From NCBI GenBank assembly GCA_964020085.1, contig OZ026603.1, positions 5,376,993 through 5,440,992 on the forward strand: 64,000 nucleotides of DNA. The letters run 5' to 3'. This document shows, one piece after another, positions 21,801 to 35,900 of this stretch. The stretch is from Micromussa lordhowensis. Taxonomy: Eukaryota > Cnidaria > Anthozoa > Scleractinia > Lobophylliidae. The notes under the pieces were generated by a model. That model made no database searches and was not told the DNA's origin. It worked only from the letters and a program-made list of their open reading frames with translations. How positions within the stretch are numbered: position 1 is the stretch's first letter; each line of letters begins with the position of its first letter. The translations under genes and the position numbers were made by a program.

Positions 21801-24800
21801 GCATTGGCGCCAGGGTGTTTTTTCTGGCCTTCTTTTTGCAGTAGTTTCCCCTGGTCCCAACTTTGCAGAATTTCAGAAAACGCGTTTGGGGTCCCCTTGG
21901 CAAATTTGACATAGCTCGGCTTCACGGGCACTTTAAGAGGCACGGTTTGCAGCAAAATGTTCTGCTAGGTTGGCACTTCAAGGAAATGTTAGTTAGAACA
22001 TGATGGCATTGGCGCCAGGGTGTTTTTTCTGGCCTTCTTTTTGCAGTAGTTTCCCCTGGTCCCAACTTTGCAGAATTTCAGAAAACGCGCGCTCGGGGTC
22101 CCCTTGGCAAATTTGACATAGCTCGGCTTCACGGGCACTTTAAGAGGCGCGGTTTGCAGCAAAATGTTCTGCTAGGTTGGCACTTTAAGGAAATTTTAGT
22201 TAAAACATGATGGCATTGGCGCCAGGGTGTTTTTTCTGGCCTTCTTTTTGCAGTAGTTTCCCCTGGTCCCAACTTTGCAGAATTTCAGGAAAACGCGCGC
22301 TGGGGGTCCCCTTGGCAAATTTGACATAGCTCGGCTTCACGGGCACTTTAAGAGGCGCGGTTTGCAGCAAAATGTTCTGCTAGGTTGGCGCTTTAAGGAA
22401 ATTGTAGTTAAAACATGATGAAATTGGCGCCAGGGTGTTTTTTCTGGCCTTCTTTTTGCAGTAGTTTCCCCTGGTCCCAACTTTGCAGAATTTCAGGAAA
22501 ACGCGCGCTGGGGGTCCCCTTGGCAAATTTGACATAGCTCGGCTTCACGGGCACTTTAAGAGGCGCCGTTTGCAGCAAAATGTTCTGCTAGGTTAGCACT
22601 TTAAGGAAATCGTAGTTACAACATGATGGCATTGGCGCCAGGGTGTTTTTTCTGGCCTTCTTTTTGCAGTAGTTTCCCCTGGTCCCAACTTTGCAGAATT
22701 TCAGAAAACGCGCGCTGGGGGTCCCCTTGGCAAATTTGACATAGCTCGGCTTCACGGGCACTTTAAGAGGCCCGGTTTGCAGCAAAATGTTCTGCTAGGT
22801 TGGCACTTCAAGGAAATTTTAGTTACAACATGATGGCATTGGCGCCAGGGTGTTTTTTCTGGCCTTCTTTTTGCAGTAGTTTCCCCTGGTCCCAACTTTG
22901 CAGAATTTCAGAAAACGCGCGCTGGGGGTCCCCTTGGCAAATTTGACATAGCTCGGCTTCACGGGCACTTTAAGAGGCGCGGTTTGCAGCAAAATGTTTT
23001 GCTAGGATGGCACTTCAAGGAAATTTTAGTTAAAACATGATGGCATTGGCGCCAGGGTGTTTTTTCTGGCCTTCTTTTTGCAGTAGTTTCCCCTGGTCCC
23101 AACTTTGCAGAATTTCAGAAAACGCGCGCTGGGGGTCCTCTTGGCAAATTTGACATAGCTCGGCTTCACGGGCATTTTAAGAGGCGCGGTTTGCAGCAAA
23201 ATGGTCGGCGAGGTTGGCACTTCAAGGAAATGCTAGTTAGAACATGTTGGCATTGGCGCCAGGGTGTTTTTTCTGGCCTTCTTTTGCAGTAGTTTCCCCT
23301 GGTCCCAACTTTGCAGAATTTCAGAAAACGCGCGCTGGGGGTCCCCTTGGCAAATTTGACATAGCTCGGCTTCACGGGCACTTTAAGAGGCGCGGTTTGC
23401 AGCAAAATGTTCTGCTAGGTTGGCACTTCAAGGAAATCCTAGTTAGAACATGATGGCATTGGCGCCAGGGTGTCTTTTCTTGCCTTCTTTTTGCAGTAGT
23501 TTCCCCTGGTCCCAACTTTGCAGAATTTCAGAAAACGCGCGCTGGGGGTCCCCTTGGCAAATTTGACATAGCTCGGCTTCACGGGCACTTTAAGAGGCGC
23601 GGTTTGCAGCAAAATGTTTTGCTAGGTTGGCACCTCAAGGAAATCCTAGTTAGAACATGATGGCATTGGCGCCAGGGTGTTTTTTCTGGCCTTCTTTTTG
23701 CAGTAGTTTCCCCTGGTCCCAACTTTGCAGAATTTCAGAAAACGCACGCTGGGGGTCCCCTTGGCAAATTTGACATAGCTCGGCTTCACGGGCACTTTAA
23801 GAGGCGCAGTTTGCAGCAAAATGTTCTGCTAGGTTGGCACTTCAAGGAAATTTTAGTTAGAACATGATGGCATTGGCGCCAGGGTGTTTTTTCTGGCCTT
23901 CTTTTTGCAGTAGTTTCCCCTGGTCCCAACTTTGCAGAATTTCAGAAAACGCGCGCTGGGGGTCCCCTTGGCAAATTTGACATAGCTCGGCTTCACGGGC
24001 ACTTTAAGAGGCGCGGTTTGCAGCAAAATGTTTTGCTAGGTTGGCACTTTAAGGAAATTTTAGTTAAAACATGATGGCATTGGCGCCAGGGTGTTTTTTC
24101 TGGCCTTCTTTTTGCAGTAGTTTCCCCTGGTCCCAACTTTGCAGAATTTCAGAAAACGCGCGCTGGGGGTCTCCTTGGCAAATTTGACATAGCTCGGCTT
24201 CACGGGCACTTTAAGAGGCGCGGTTTGCAGCAAAATGTTCTGCTAGGTTGGCACTTCAAGGAAATCTTAGTTAGAACATGATGGCATTGGCGCCAGGGTG
24301 TTTTTTCTGGCCTTCTTTTTGCAGTAGTTTCCCCTGGTCCCAACTTTGCAGAATTTCAGAAAACGCGCGCTGGGGGTCCCCTTGGCAAATTTGACATAGC
24401 TCGGCTTCACGGGCACTTTAAGAGGCGCGGTTTGCAGCAAAATGTTCTGCTAGGTTGGCACTTTAAGAAAATCCTAGTTAGAACATGATGGCATTGGCGC
24501 CAGGGTGTTTTTTCTGGCCTTCTTTTTGCAGTAGTTTCCCCTGGTCCCAACTTTGCAGAATTTCAGAAAACGCGCGCTCGGGGTCCCCTTGGCAAATTTG
24601 ACATAGCTCGGCTTCACGGGCACTTTAAGAGGCGCGGTTTGCAGCAAAATGTTCTGCTAGGTTGGCACTTCAAGGAAATTGTAGTTAAAACGTGATGGCA
24701 TTGGCGCCAGGGTGTTTTTTCTGGCCTTCTTTTTGCAGTAGTTTCCCCTGGTCCCAACTTTGCAGAATTTCAGAAAACGCGCGCTCGGGGTCCCCTTGGC

Positions 24801-25853
24801 AAATTTGACATAGCTCGGCTTCACGGGCACTTTAAGAGGCGCGGTTTGCAGCAAAATGTTCTGCTAGGTTGGCACTTCAAGGAAATCTTAGTTAGAACAT
24901 GATGGCATTGGCGCCAGGGTGTTTTTTCTGGCCTTCTTTTTGCAGTAGTTTCCCCTGGTCCCAACTTTGCAGAATTTCAGAAAACGCGCGCTGGGGGTCC
25001 CCTTGGCAAATTTGACAGAGCTCGGCTTCACGGGCACTTTAAGAGGCGCGGTTTGCAGCAAAATGTTTTGCTAGGTTGGCACTTCAAGGAAATCCTAGTT
25101 AAAACATGATGGCATTGGCGCCAGGGTGTTTTTTCTGGCCTTCTTTTTGCAGTAGTTTCCCCTGGTCCCAACTTTGCAGAATTTCAGAAAACGCGCGCTG
25201 GGGGTCCCCTTGGCAAATTTGACATAGCTCGGCTTCACGGGCACTTTAAGAGCCGCAGTTTGCAGCAAAATGTTCTGCTAGGTTGGCACTTCAAGGAAAT
25301 CCTAGTTAGAATATGATGGCATTGGCGCCAGGGTGTTTTCTCTGGCCTTCTTTTTGCAGTAGTTTCCCCTGGTCCCAACTTTGCAGAATTTCAGAAAACG
25401 CGCGCTGGGGGTCACCTTGGCAAATTTGACATAGCTCGGCTTCACGGGCACTTTAAGAGGCGCGGTTTGCAGCAAAATGTTCTGCTAGGTTGGCACTTTA
25501 AGGAAATCGTAGTTAGAACATGATGGCATTGGCGCCAGGGTGTTTTTTCTGGCCTTCTTTTTGCAGTAGTTTCCCCTGGTCCCAACTTTGCAGAATTTCA
25601 GAAAACGCGCGCTGGGGGTCCCCTTGGCAAATTTGACATAACTCGGCTTCACGGGCACTTTAAGAGGCGCGGTGTGCAGCAAAATGTTTTGCTAGGTTTG
25701 CACTTTAAGGAAATCCTAGTTAGAACATGATGGCATTGGCGCCAGGGTGTTTTTTCTGGCCTTCTTTTTGCAGTAGTTTCCCCTGGTCCCAACTTTGCAG
25801 AATTTCAGAAAACGGGCGCTGGGGGTCTCCTTGGCAAATTTGACATAGCTCGG

Positions 25854-26053
25854 NNNNNNNNNNNNNNNNNNNNNNNNNNNNNNNNNNNNNNNNNNNNNNN
25901 NNNNNNNNNNNNNNNNNNNNNNNNNNNNNNNNNNNNNNNNNNNNNNNNNNNNNNNNNNNNNNNNNNNNNNNNNNNNNNNNNNNNNNNNNNNNNNNNNNNN
26001 NNNNNNNNNNNNNNNNNNNNNNNNNNNNNNNNNNNNNNNNNNNNNNNNNNNNN
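25854..26053. other. Assembly gap of 200 N
   Basis: Exactly 200 N interrupt the satellite. The left flank ends at monomer position 78 (gctcgg) and the right flank begins at position 79 (cttcacggg), so the flanks join in perfect phase. A true 200-bp insert would be 7 bp out of phase. The run is therefore probably a placeholder for zero or a whole number of monomers. Confidence 0.97.
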
Positions 26054-28599
26054 CTTCACGGGCACTTTAAGAGGCGCGGTTTGCAGCAAAATGTTTTGCT
26101 AGATTGGCACTTCAAGGAAATCCTAGTTACAACATGATTGCATTGGCGCCAGGGTGTTTTTTCTGGCCTTCTTTTTGCAGTAGTTTCCCCTGGTCCCAAC
26201 TTTGCAGAATTTCAGAAAACGCGCGCTCGGGGTCCCCTTGGCAAATTTGACATAGCTCGGCTTCACGGGCACTTTAAGAGGCGCGGTTTGCAGCAAAATG
26301 TTTTGCTAGGTTGGCACTTCAAGGAAATCCTAGTTAGAACATGATGGCATTGGCGCCAGGGTTTTTTTTTTCTGGCCTTCTTTTTGCAGTAGTTTCCCCT
26401 GGTCCCAACTTTGCAGAATTTCAGAAAACGCGCGCTGGGGGTCCCCTTGGCAAATTTGACATAGCTCGGCTTCACGGGCACTTTAAGAGGCTCAGTTTGC
26501 AGCAAAATGTTTTGCTAGGTTGGCACTTCAAGGAAATTTTAGTTAAAACATGATGGCATTGGCGCCAGGGTGTTTTTTCTGGCCTTCTTTTTGCAGTAGT
26601 TTCCCCTGGTCCCAACTTTGCAGAATTTCAGAAAACGCGCGCTGGGGGTCCCCTAGGCAAATTTGACATAGCTCGGCTTCACGGGCACTTTAAGAGGCGC
26701 GGTTTGCAGCAAAATGTTTTGCTAGGTTGGCACTTCAAGGAAAGCCTAGTTAGAACATGATGGCATGGGCGCCAGGGTATTTTTTCTGGCCTTCTTTTTG
26801 CAGTAGTTTCCCCTGGTCCCAACTTTGCAGAATTTCAGAAAACGCGCGCTGGGGGTCCCCTTGGCAAATTTGACATAGCTCGGCTTCACGGGCACTTTAA
26901 GAGGCTCAGTTTGCAGCAAAATGTTCTGCTAGGTTGGCACTTCAAGGAAATTCTAGTTAAAACATGATGGCATTGGCGCCAGGGTGTTTTTTCTGGCCTT
27001 CTTTTTGCAGTAGTTTCCCCTGGTCCCAACTTTGCAGAATTTCAGAAAACGCGCGCTGGGGGTCCCCTTGGCAAATTTGACATAGCTCGGCTTCACGGGC
27101 ACTTTAAGATGCGCGGTTTGCAGCAAAATGTTCTGCTAAGTTGGCACTTCAAGGAAATTTTAGTTAGAACATGATGGCATTGGCGCCAGGGTGTTTTTTC
27201 TGGCCTTCTTTTTGCAGTAGTTTCCCCTGGTCCCAACTTTGCAGAATTTCAGAAAACGCGCGCTGGGGGTCCCCTTGGCAAATTTGACATAGCTCGGCTT
27301 CACGGGCACTTTAAGAGGCGCGGTTTGCAGCAAAATGTTTTGCTAGGTTGGCACTTTAAGGAAATCGTAGTTAGAACATGATGGCATTGGCGCCAGGGTG
27401 TTTTTTCTGGCCTTCTTTTTGCAGTAGTTTCCCCTGGTCCCAACTTTGCAGAATTTCAGAAAACGCGCGCTGGGGGTCTCCTTGGCAAATTTGACATAGC
27501 TCGGCTTCACGGGCACTTTAAGAGGCGCGGTTTGCAGCAAAATGTTTTGCTAGGTTGGCACTTCAAGGAAATCCTAGTTAGAACATGATGGCATTGGCGC
27601 CAGGGATTTTTTTCTGGCGTTCTTTTTGCAGTAGTTTCCCCTGGTCCCAACTTTGCAGAATTTCAGAAAACGCGCGCTGGGGGTCCCCTTGGCAAATTTG
27701 ACATAGCTCGGCTTCACGGGCATTTTAAGAGGCGCGGTTTGCAGCAAAATGTTCTGCTAGGTTGGCACTTCAAGGAAATCTTAGTTAGAACATGATGGCA
27801 TTGGCGCCAGGGTGTTTTTTCTGGCTTTCTTTTTGCAATAGTTTCCCCTGGTCCCAACTTTGCAGAATTTCAGAAAACGCGCGCTGGGGGTCCCCTTGGC
27901 AAATTTGACATAGCTCGGCTTCACGGGCACTTTAAGAGGCGCGGTTTGCAGCAAAATGTTCTGCTAGGTTGGCACTTTAAGGAAATCCTAGTTAGAACAT
28001 GATGGCATTGGCGCCAGGGTTTTTTTTTCTGGCCTTCTTTTTGCAGTAGTTTCCCCTGGTCCCAACTTTGCAGAATTTCAGAAAACGCGCGCTGGGGGTC
28101 CCCTTGGCAAATTTGACATAGCTCGGCTTCACGGGCACTTTAAGAGGCGCGGTTTGCAGCAAAATGTTCTGCTAGGTTGGCACTTTAAGAAAATCGTAGT
28201 TTGAACATGATGGCATTGGCGCCAGGGTGTTTTTTTTGGCTTTCTTTTCGCAGTAGTTTCCCCTGGTCCCAACTTTGCAGAATTTCAGAAAACGCGCGCT
28301 GGGGGTCCCCTTGGCAAATTTGACATAGCTCGGCTTCGCGGGCACTTTAAGAGGCGCGGTTTGCAGCAAAATGTTGTGCTAGGTTGGCACTTTAAGGAAA
28401 TTTTAGTTAGAACATGATGGCATTGGCGCCAGGGTGTTTTTTCTGGCCTTCTTTTTGCAGTAGTTTCCCCTGGTCCCAACTTTGCAGAATTTCAGAAAAC
28501 GCGCGCTGGGGGTCCCCTTGGCAAATTTGACATAGCTCGGCTTCACGGGCACTTTAAGAGGCGCGGTTTGCAGCAAAATGTTCTGCTAGGTTGGCACTT

Positions 28600-29900
28600 C
28601 AAGGAAATCCTAGTTAGAACATGATGGCATTGGCGCCAGGGTGTTTTTTCTGGCTTTCTTTTTGCAGTAGTTTCCCCTGGTCCCAACTTTGCAGAATTTC
28701 AGAAAACGCGCGCTGGGGGTCCCCTTGGCAAATTTGACATAGCTCGGCTTCACGGGCACTTTAAGAGGCGCGGTTTGCAGCAAAATGTTCTGCTATGTTT
28801 ACACTTCAAGGAAATCCTAGTTAGAATATGATGGCATTGGCGCCAGGGTTTTTTTTTCTGGCCTTCTTTTTGCAGTAGTTTCCCCTGGTCCCAACTTTGC
28901 AGAATTTCAGAAAACGCGCGCTGGGGGTCCCCTTGGCAAATTTGACATAGCTCGGCTTCACGGGCACTTTAAGAGGCGCGGTTTGCAGCAAAATGTTCTG
29001 CTAGGTTGGCACTTCAAGGAAATTCTAGTTAAAACATGATGGCGATGGCGCCAGGGTGTTTTTTCTGGCCTTCTTTTTGCAGTAGTTTCCCCTGGTCCCA
29101 ACTTTGCAGAATTTCAGAAAACGCGCGCTGGGGGTCCCCTTGGCAAATTTGACATAGCTCGGCTTCACGGGCACTTTAAGAGGCGCGGTTTGCAGCAAAA
29201 TGTTCTGCTAGGTTGGCACTTGAAGTAAATCCTAGTTACAACATGATGGCATTGGCGCCAGGGTGTTTTTTCTGGCCTTCTTTTTGCAGTAGTTTCCCCT
29301 GGTCCCAACTTTGCAGAATTTCAGAAAACGCGCGCTGGGGGTCCCCTTGGCAAATTTGACATAGCTCGGCTTCACGGGCACTTTAAGAGGCGCGGTTTGC
29401 AGCAAAATGTTCTGCTATGTTTACACTTCAAGGAAATCCTAGTTAGAACATGATGGCATTGGCGCCAGGGTTTTTTTTTCTGGCCTTCTTTTTGCAGTAG
29501 TTTCCCCTGGTCCCAACTTTGCAGAATTTCAGAAAACGCGCGCTGGGGGTCCCCTTGGCAAATTTGACATAGCTCGGCTTCACGGGCACTTTAAGAGGCG
29601 CGGTTTGCAGCAAAATGTTCTGCTAGGTTGGCACTTCAAGGAAATTCTAGTTAAAACATGATGGCGATGGCGCCAGGGTGTTTTTTCTGGCCTTCTTTTT
29701 GCAGTAGTTTCCCCTGGTCCCAACTTTGCAGAATTTCAGAAAACGCGCGCTGGGGGTCCCCTTGGCAAATTTGACATAGCTCGGCTTCACGGGCACTTTA
29801 AGAGGCGCGGTTTGCAGCAAAATGTTCTGCTAGGTTGGCACTTGAAGTAAATCCTAGTTACAACATGATGGCATTGGCGCCAGGGTGTTTTTTCTGGCCT
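28600..29900. repeat. Trimeric higher-order repeat
   Basis: Variants recur 622 bp apart: tgctatgtttacac at 28791 and 29413, gatggcgatggcgcc near 29038 and 29660, and cttgaagtaaatcc near 29220 and 29842. The block is two copies of a three-monomer unit. Confidence 0.8.
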
Positions 29901-29999
29901 TCTTTTTGCAGTAGTTTCCCCTGGTCCCAACTTTGCAGAATTTCAGAAAACGCGCGCTGGGGGTCCCCTTGGCAAATTTGACATAGCTCGGCTTCACGG

Positions 30000-32900
30000 G
30001 CACTTTAAGAGGCGCGGTTTGCAGCAAAATGTTCTGCTAGGTTAACTCTTCAAGGAAATTGTAGTTAGAACATGATGGCATTGGAGCCAGGGTGTTTTTT
30101 CTGGCCTTCTTTTTGCAGTAGTTTCCCCTTGACCCAACTTTGCAGAATTTCAGAAAACGCGCGCTGGGGGTCCCCTTGGCAAATTTGACATAGCTCGGCT
30201 TCACGGGCACTTTAAGAGGCGCGGTTTGCAGCAAAATGTTCTGCTAGGTTGGCACTTCAAGGAAATGCTAGTTAGAACATGATGGCATTGGCGGCAGGGT
30301 GTTTTTCCTGGCCTTCTTTTTGCAGTAGTTTCCCCTGGTCCCAACTTTGCAGAATTTCAGAAAACGCGCGCTGGGGGTCCCCTTGGCAAATTTGACATAG
30401 CTCGGCTTCACGGGCACTTTAAGAGGCGCGGTTTGCAGCAAAATGTTCTGCTAGGTTAGCACTTCAAGGAAATCCTAGTTAGAACATGATAGCATTGGCG
30501 CCAGGGTGTTTTTTCTGGCCTTCTTTTTGCAGTAGTTTCCCCTGGTCCCAACTTTGCAGAATTTCAGAAAACGCGCGCTGCGGGTCCCCTTGGCAAATTT
30601 GACATAGCTCGGCTTCACGGGCATTTTAAGAGGCGCGGTTTGCAGCAAAATGTTCTGCTAGGTTGGCACTTCAAGGAAATCCTAGTTAGAACATGATGGC
30701 ATTGGCGCCAGGGTGTTTTTTCTGGCCTTCTTTTTGCAGTAGTTTCCCCTGGTCCCAACTTTGCAGAATTTCAGAAAACGCGCGCTGGGGGTCCCCTTGG
30801 CAAATTTGACATAGCTCGGCTTCACGGGCACTTTAAGAGGCGCGGTTTGCAGCAAAATGTTCTGCTAGGTTGGCACTTTAAGGAAATTATAGTTAAAACA
30901 TGATGACATTGGCGCCAGGGTGTTTTTTCTGGCCTTCTTTTTGCAGTAGTTTCCCCTGGTCCCAACTTTGCAGAATTTCAGAAAACGCGCGCTGGGGGTC
31001 CCCTTGGCAAATTTGACATAGCTCGGCTTCACGGGCACTTTAAGAGGCGCGGTTTGCCGCAAAATGTTTTGCTAGGTTGGCACTTCAAGGAAATCCTAGT
31101 TAGAACATGATGGCATTGGCGCCAGGGTGTTTTTTCTGGCCTTCTTTTTGCAGTAGTTTCCCCTGGTCCCAACTTTGCAGAATTTCAGAAAACGCGCGCT
31201 GGGGGTCCCCTTGGCAAATTTGACATAGCTCGGCTTCACGGGCACTTTAAGAGACGCGGTTTGCAGCAAAATGTTCTGCTAGGTTGGCACTTTAAGGAAA
31301 TTTTAGTTAGAACATGATGGCATTGGCGCGAGGGTGTTTTTTCTGGTCTTCTTTTTGCAGTAGTTTCCCCTGGTCCCAACTTTGCAGAATTTCAGAAAAC
31401 GCGCGCTGGGGGTCCCCTTGGCAAATTTGACATAGCTCGGCTTCACGGGCACTTTAAGAGGCGCGGTTTGCAGCAAAATGTTCTGCTAGGTTGGCACTTT
31501 AAGAAAATCGTAGTTTGAACATGATGGCATTGGCGCCAGGGTGTTTTTTCTGGCCTTCTTTTTGCAGTAGTTTCCCCTGGTCCCAACTTTGCAGAATTTC
31601 AGAAAACGCGCGCTGGGGGTCCCCTTGGCAAATTTGACATAGCTCGGCTTCACGGGCACTTTAAGAGACGCGGTTTGCAGCAAAATGTTTTGCTAGGTTG
31701 GCACTTCAAGGAAATCCTAGTTAGAACATGATGGCATTGGCGCCAGGGTGTTTTTTCTGGCCTTCTTTTGCAGTAGTTTCCCCTGGTCCCAACTTTGCAG
31801 AATTTCAGAAAACGCGCGCTGGGGGTCCCCTTGGCAAATTTGACATAGCTCGGCTTCACGGGCACTTTAAGAGGCGCGGTTTGCAGCAAAATGTTCTGCT
31901 AGGTTGGCACTTTAAGGAAATCGTAGTTAGAACATGATGGCATTGGCGCGAGGGTGTTTTTTCTGGCCTTCTTTTTGCAGTAGTTTCCCCTGGTCCCAAC
32001 TTTGCAGAATTTCAGAAAACGCGCGCTGGGGGTCCCCTTGGCAAATTTGACATAGCTCGGCTTCACGGGCACTTTAAGAGGCGCGGTTTGCAGCAAAATG
32101 TTCTGCTAGGTTGGCACTTTAAGGAAATCCTAGTTAAAACATAATGGCATTGGCGCCAGGGTGTTTTTTCTGGCCTTCTTTTTGCAGTAGTTTCCCCTGA
32201 TCCCAACTTTGCAGAATTTCAGAAAACGCGCGCTGGGGGTCTCCTTGGCAAATTTGACATAGCTCGGCTTCACGGGCACTTTAAGAGGCGCGGTTTGCAG
32301 CAAAATGTTCTGCTAGGTTGGCACTTCAAGGAAATCCTAGTTAGAACATGATGGCATTTGCGCCAGGGTGTTTTTTCTGGCCTTCTTTTTGCAGTAGTTT
32401 CCCCTGGTCCCAACTTTGCAGAATTTCAGAAAACGCGCGCTGGGGGTCCCCTTGGCAAATTTGACATAGCTCGGCTTCACGGGCACTTTAAGAGGCGCGG
32501 TTTGCAGCAAAATGTTCTGCTAGGTTGGCACTTCAAGGAAATCCTAGTTAGAACATGATGGCATTGGCGCCAGGGAGTTTTTCTGGCCTTCTTTTTGCAG
32601 TAGTTTCCCCTGGTCCCAACTTTGCAGAATTTCAGAAAACGCGCGCTGGGGGTCCCCTTGGCAAATTTGACATAGCTCGGCTTCACGGGCACTTTAAGAG
32701 GCGCGGTTTGCAGCAAAATGTTCTGCTAGGTTAACTCTTCAAGGAAATCCTAGTTAGAACATGATGGCATTGGCGCCAGGGTGTTTTTTTCTGGCCTTCT
32801 TTTTGCAGTAGTTTCCACTTGACCCAACTTTGCAGAATTTCAGAAAACGCGCGCTGGGGGTCCCCTTGGCAAATTTGACATAGCTCGGCTTCACGGGCAC

Positions 32901-35900
32901 TTTAAGAGGCGCGGTTTGCAGTAAAATGTTCTGCTAGGTTGGCACTTCAAGGAAATGCTAATTAGAACATGATGGCATTGGCTCCAGGGTGTTTTTCCTG
33001 GCCTTCTTTTTGCAGTAGTTTCCCCTGGTCCCAACTTTGCAGAATTTCAGAAAACGCGCGCTGGGGGTCCCCTTGGCAAATTTGACATAGCTCGGCTTCA
33101 CGGGCACTTTAAGAGGCGCGGTTTGCAGCAAAATGTTCTGCTAGGTTGGCACTTCAAGGAAATCCTAGTTAGAACATGATGGCATTGGCGCCAGGGTGTT
33201 TTTTCTGGCCTTCTTTTTGCAGTAGTTTCCCCTGGTCCCAACTTTGCAGAATTTCAGAAAACGCGCGCTGGGGGTCCCCTTGGCAAATTTGACATAGCTC
33301 GGCTTCACGGGCACTTTAAGAGGCGCGGTTTGCAGCAAAATGTTCTGCTAGGTTGGCACTTCAAGGAAACCCTAGTTAGAACATGATGGCATTGGCGCCA
33401 GGGTGTTTTTTCTGGCCTTCTTTTTGCAGTAGTTTCCCCTGGTCCCAACTTTGCAGAATTTCAGAAAACGCGCGCTGGGGGTCCCCTTGGCAAATTTGAC
33501 ATAGCTCGGCTTCACGGGCACTTTAAGAGGCGCGGTTTGCAGCAAAATGTTCTGCTAGGTTGGCACTTTAAGGAAATGTTAGTTAGAACATGATGGCATT
33601 GGCGCAAGGGTGTTTTTTCTGGCCTTCTTTTTGCAGTAGTTTCCCCTGGTCCCAACTTTGCAGAATTTCAGAAAACGCGCGCTGGGGGTCCCCTTGGCAA
33701 ATTTGACATAGCTCGGCTTCACGGGCACTTTAAGAGGCGCGGTTTGCCGCAAAATGTTTTGCTAGGTTGGCACTTCAAGGAAATCCTAGTTAGAACATGA
33801 TGGCATTGGCGCCAGGGTGTTTTTTCTGGCCTTCTTTTTGCAGTAGTTTCCCCTGGTCCCAACTTTGCAGAATTTCAGAAAACGCGCGCTGGGGGTCCCC
33901 TTGGCAAATTTGACATAGCTCGGCTTCACGGGCACTTTAAGAGACGCGGTTTGCAGCAAAATGTTCTGCTAGGTTGGCACTTTAAGAAAATTTTAGTTAG
34001 AACATGATGGCATTGGCGCGAGGGTGTTTTTTCTGGCCTTCTTTTTGCAGTAGTTTCCCCTGGTCCCAACTTTGCAGAATTTCAGAAAACGCGCGCTGGG
34101 GGTCCCCTTGGCAAATTTGACATAGCTCGGCTTCACGGGCACTTTAAGAGGCGCGGTTTGCAGCAAAATGTTCTGCTAGGTTGGCACTTTAAGGAAATCC
34201 TAGTTAGAACATGATGGCATTGGCGCCAGGGTGTTTTTTCTGGCCTTCTTTTTGCAGTAGTTTCCCCTGGTCCCAACTTTGCAGAATTTCAGAAAACGCG
34301 CGCTGGGGGTCCCCTTGGCATATTTGACATAGCTCGGCTTCACGGGCACTTTAAGAGACGCGGTTTGCAGCAAAATGTTATGCTAGGTTGGCACTTCAAG
34401 GAAATCCTAGTTAGAACATGATGGCATTGGCGCCAGGGTGTTTTTTCTGGCCTTCTTTTTGCAGTAGTTTTCCCTGGTCCCAACTTTGCAGAATTTCAGA
34501 AAACGCGCGCTGGGGGTCCCCTTGGCAAATTTGACATAGCTCGGCTTCACGGGCACTTTAAGAGGCGCGGTTTGCAGCAAAATGTTCTGCTAGGTTGGCA
34601 CTTTAAGGAAATCCTAGTTAGAACATGATGGCATTGGCGCCAGGGTGTTTTTTCTGGCCTTCTTTTTGCAGTAGTTTCCCCTGGTCCCAACTTTGCAGAA
34701 TTTCAGAAAACGCGCGCTGGGGGTCCCCTTGGCATATTTGACATAGCTCGGCTTCACGGGCACTTTAAGAGACGCGGTTTGCAGCAAAATGTTATGCTAG
34801 GTTGGCACTTCAAGGAAATCCTAGTTAGAACATGATGGCATTGGCGCCAGGGTGTTTTTTCTGGCCTTCTTTTTGCAGTAGTTTTCCCTGGTCCCAACTT
34901 TGCAGAATTTCAGAAAACGCGCGCTGGGGGTCCCCTTGGCAAATTTGACATAGCTCGGCTTCACGGGCACTTTAAGACGCGCGGTTTGCAGCAAAATGTT
35001 CTGCTAGGTTGGCACTTTAAGGAAATCCTAGTTAGAACATGATGGCATTGGCGCCAGGGTGTTTTTTCTGGCCTTCTTTTTGCAGTAGTTTCCCCTGGTC
35101 CCAACTTTGCAGAATTTCAGAAAACGCGCGCTGGGGGTCCCCTTGGCAAATTTGACATAACTCGGCTTCACGGGCACTTTAAGAGGCGCGGTTTGCAGCA
35201 AAATGTTCTGCTAGGTTGGCACTTTAAGGAAATCTTAGTTAAAACATAATGGCATTGGCGCCAGGGTGTTTTTTCTGGCCTTCTTTTTGCAGTAGTTTCC
35301 CCTGGTCCCAACTTTGCAGAATTTCAGAAAACGCGCGCTGGGGGTCTCCTTGGCAAATTTGACATAGCTCGGCTTCACGGGCACTTTAAGAGGCGCGGTT
35401 TGCAGCAAAATGTTCTGCTAGGTTGGCACTTTAAGGAAATCTTAGTTAGAACATGATGGCATTGGCGCCAGGGTGTTTTTTCTGGCCTTCTTTTTGCAGT
35501 AGTTTCCCCTGGTCCCAACTTTGCAGAATTTCAGAAAACGCGCGCTGGGGGTCCCGTTGGCTAATTTGACATAGCTCGGCTTCACGGGCACTTTAAGAGG
35601 CGAGGTTTGCAGCAAAATGTTCTGCTTGGTTGGCACTTCAAGGAAATCCTAGTTAGAACATGATGGCATTGGCGCCAGGGTGTTTTTTCTGGCCTTCTTT
35701 TTGCAGTAGTTTCCCCTGGTCCCAACTTTGCAGAATTTCAGAAAACGCGCGCTGGGGGTCCCCTTGGCAAATTTGACATAGCTCGGCTTCACGGGCACTT
35801 TAAGAGGCGCGGTTTGCAGCAAAATGTTCTGCTAGGTTAGCAGTTTAAGGAAATCCTAGTTAGACCATGATGGCATTGGCGCCAGGGTGTTTTTTCTGGC

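Noticed and set aside
25805..26089. Open frame spanning the N gap
   Set aside because: It is open only because the unknown bases contain no stop codon.
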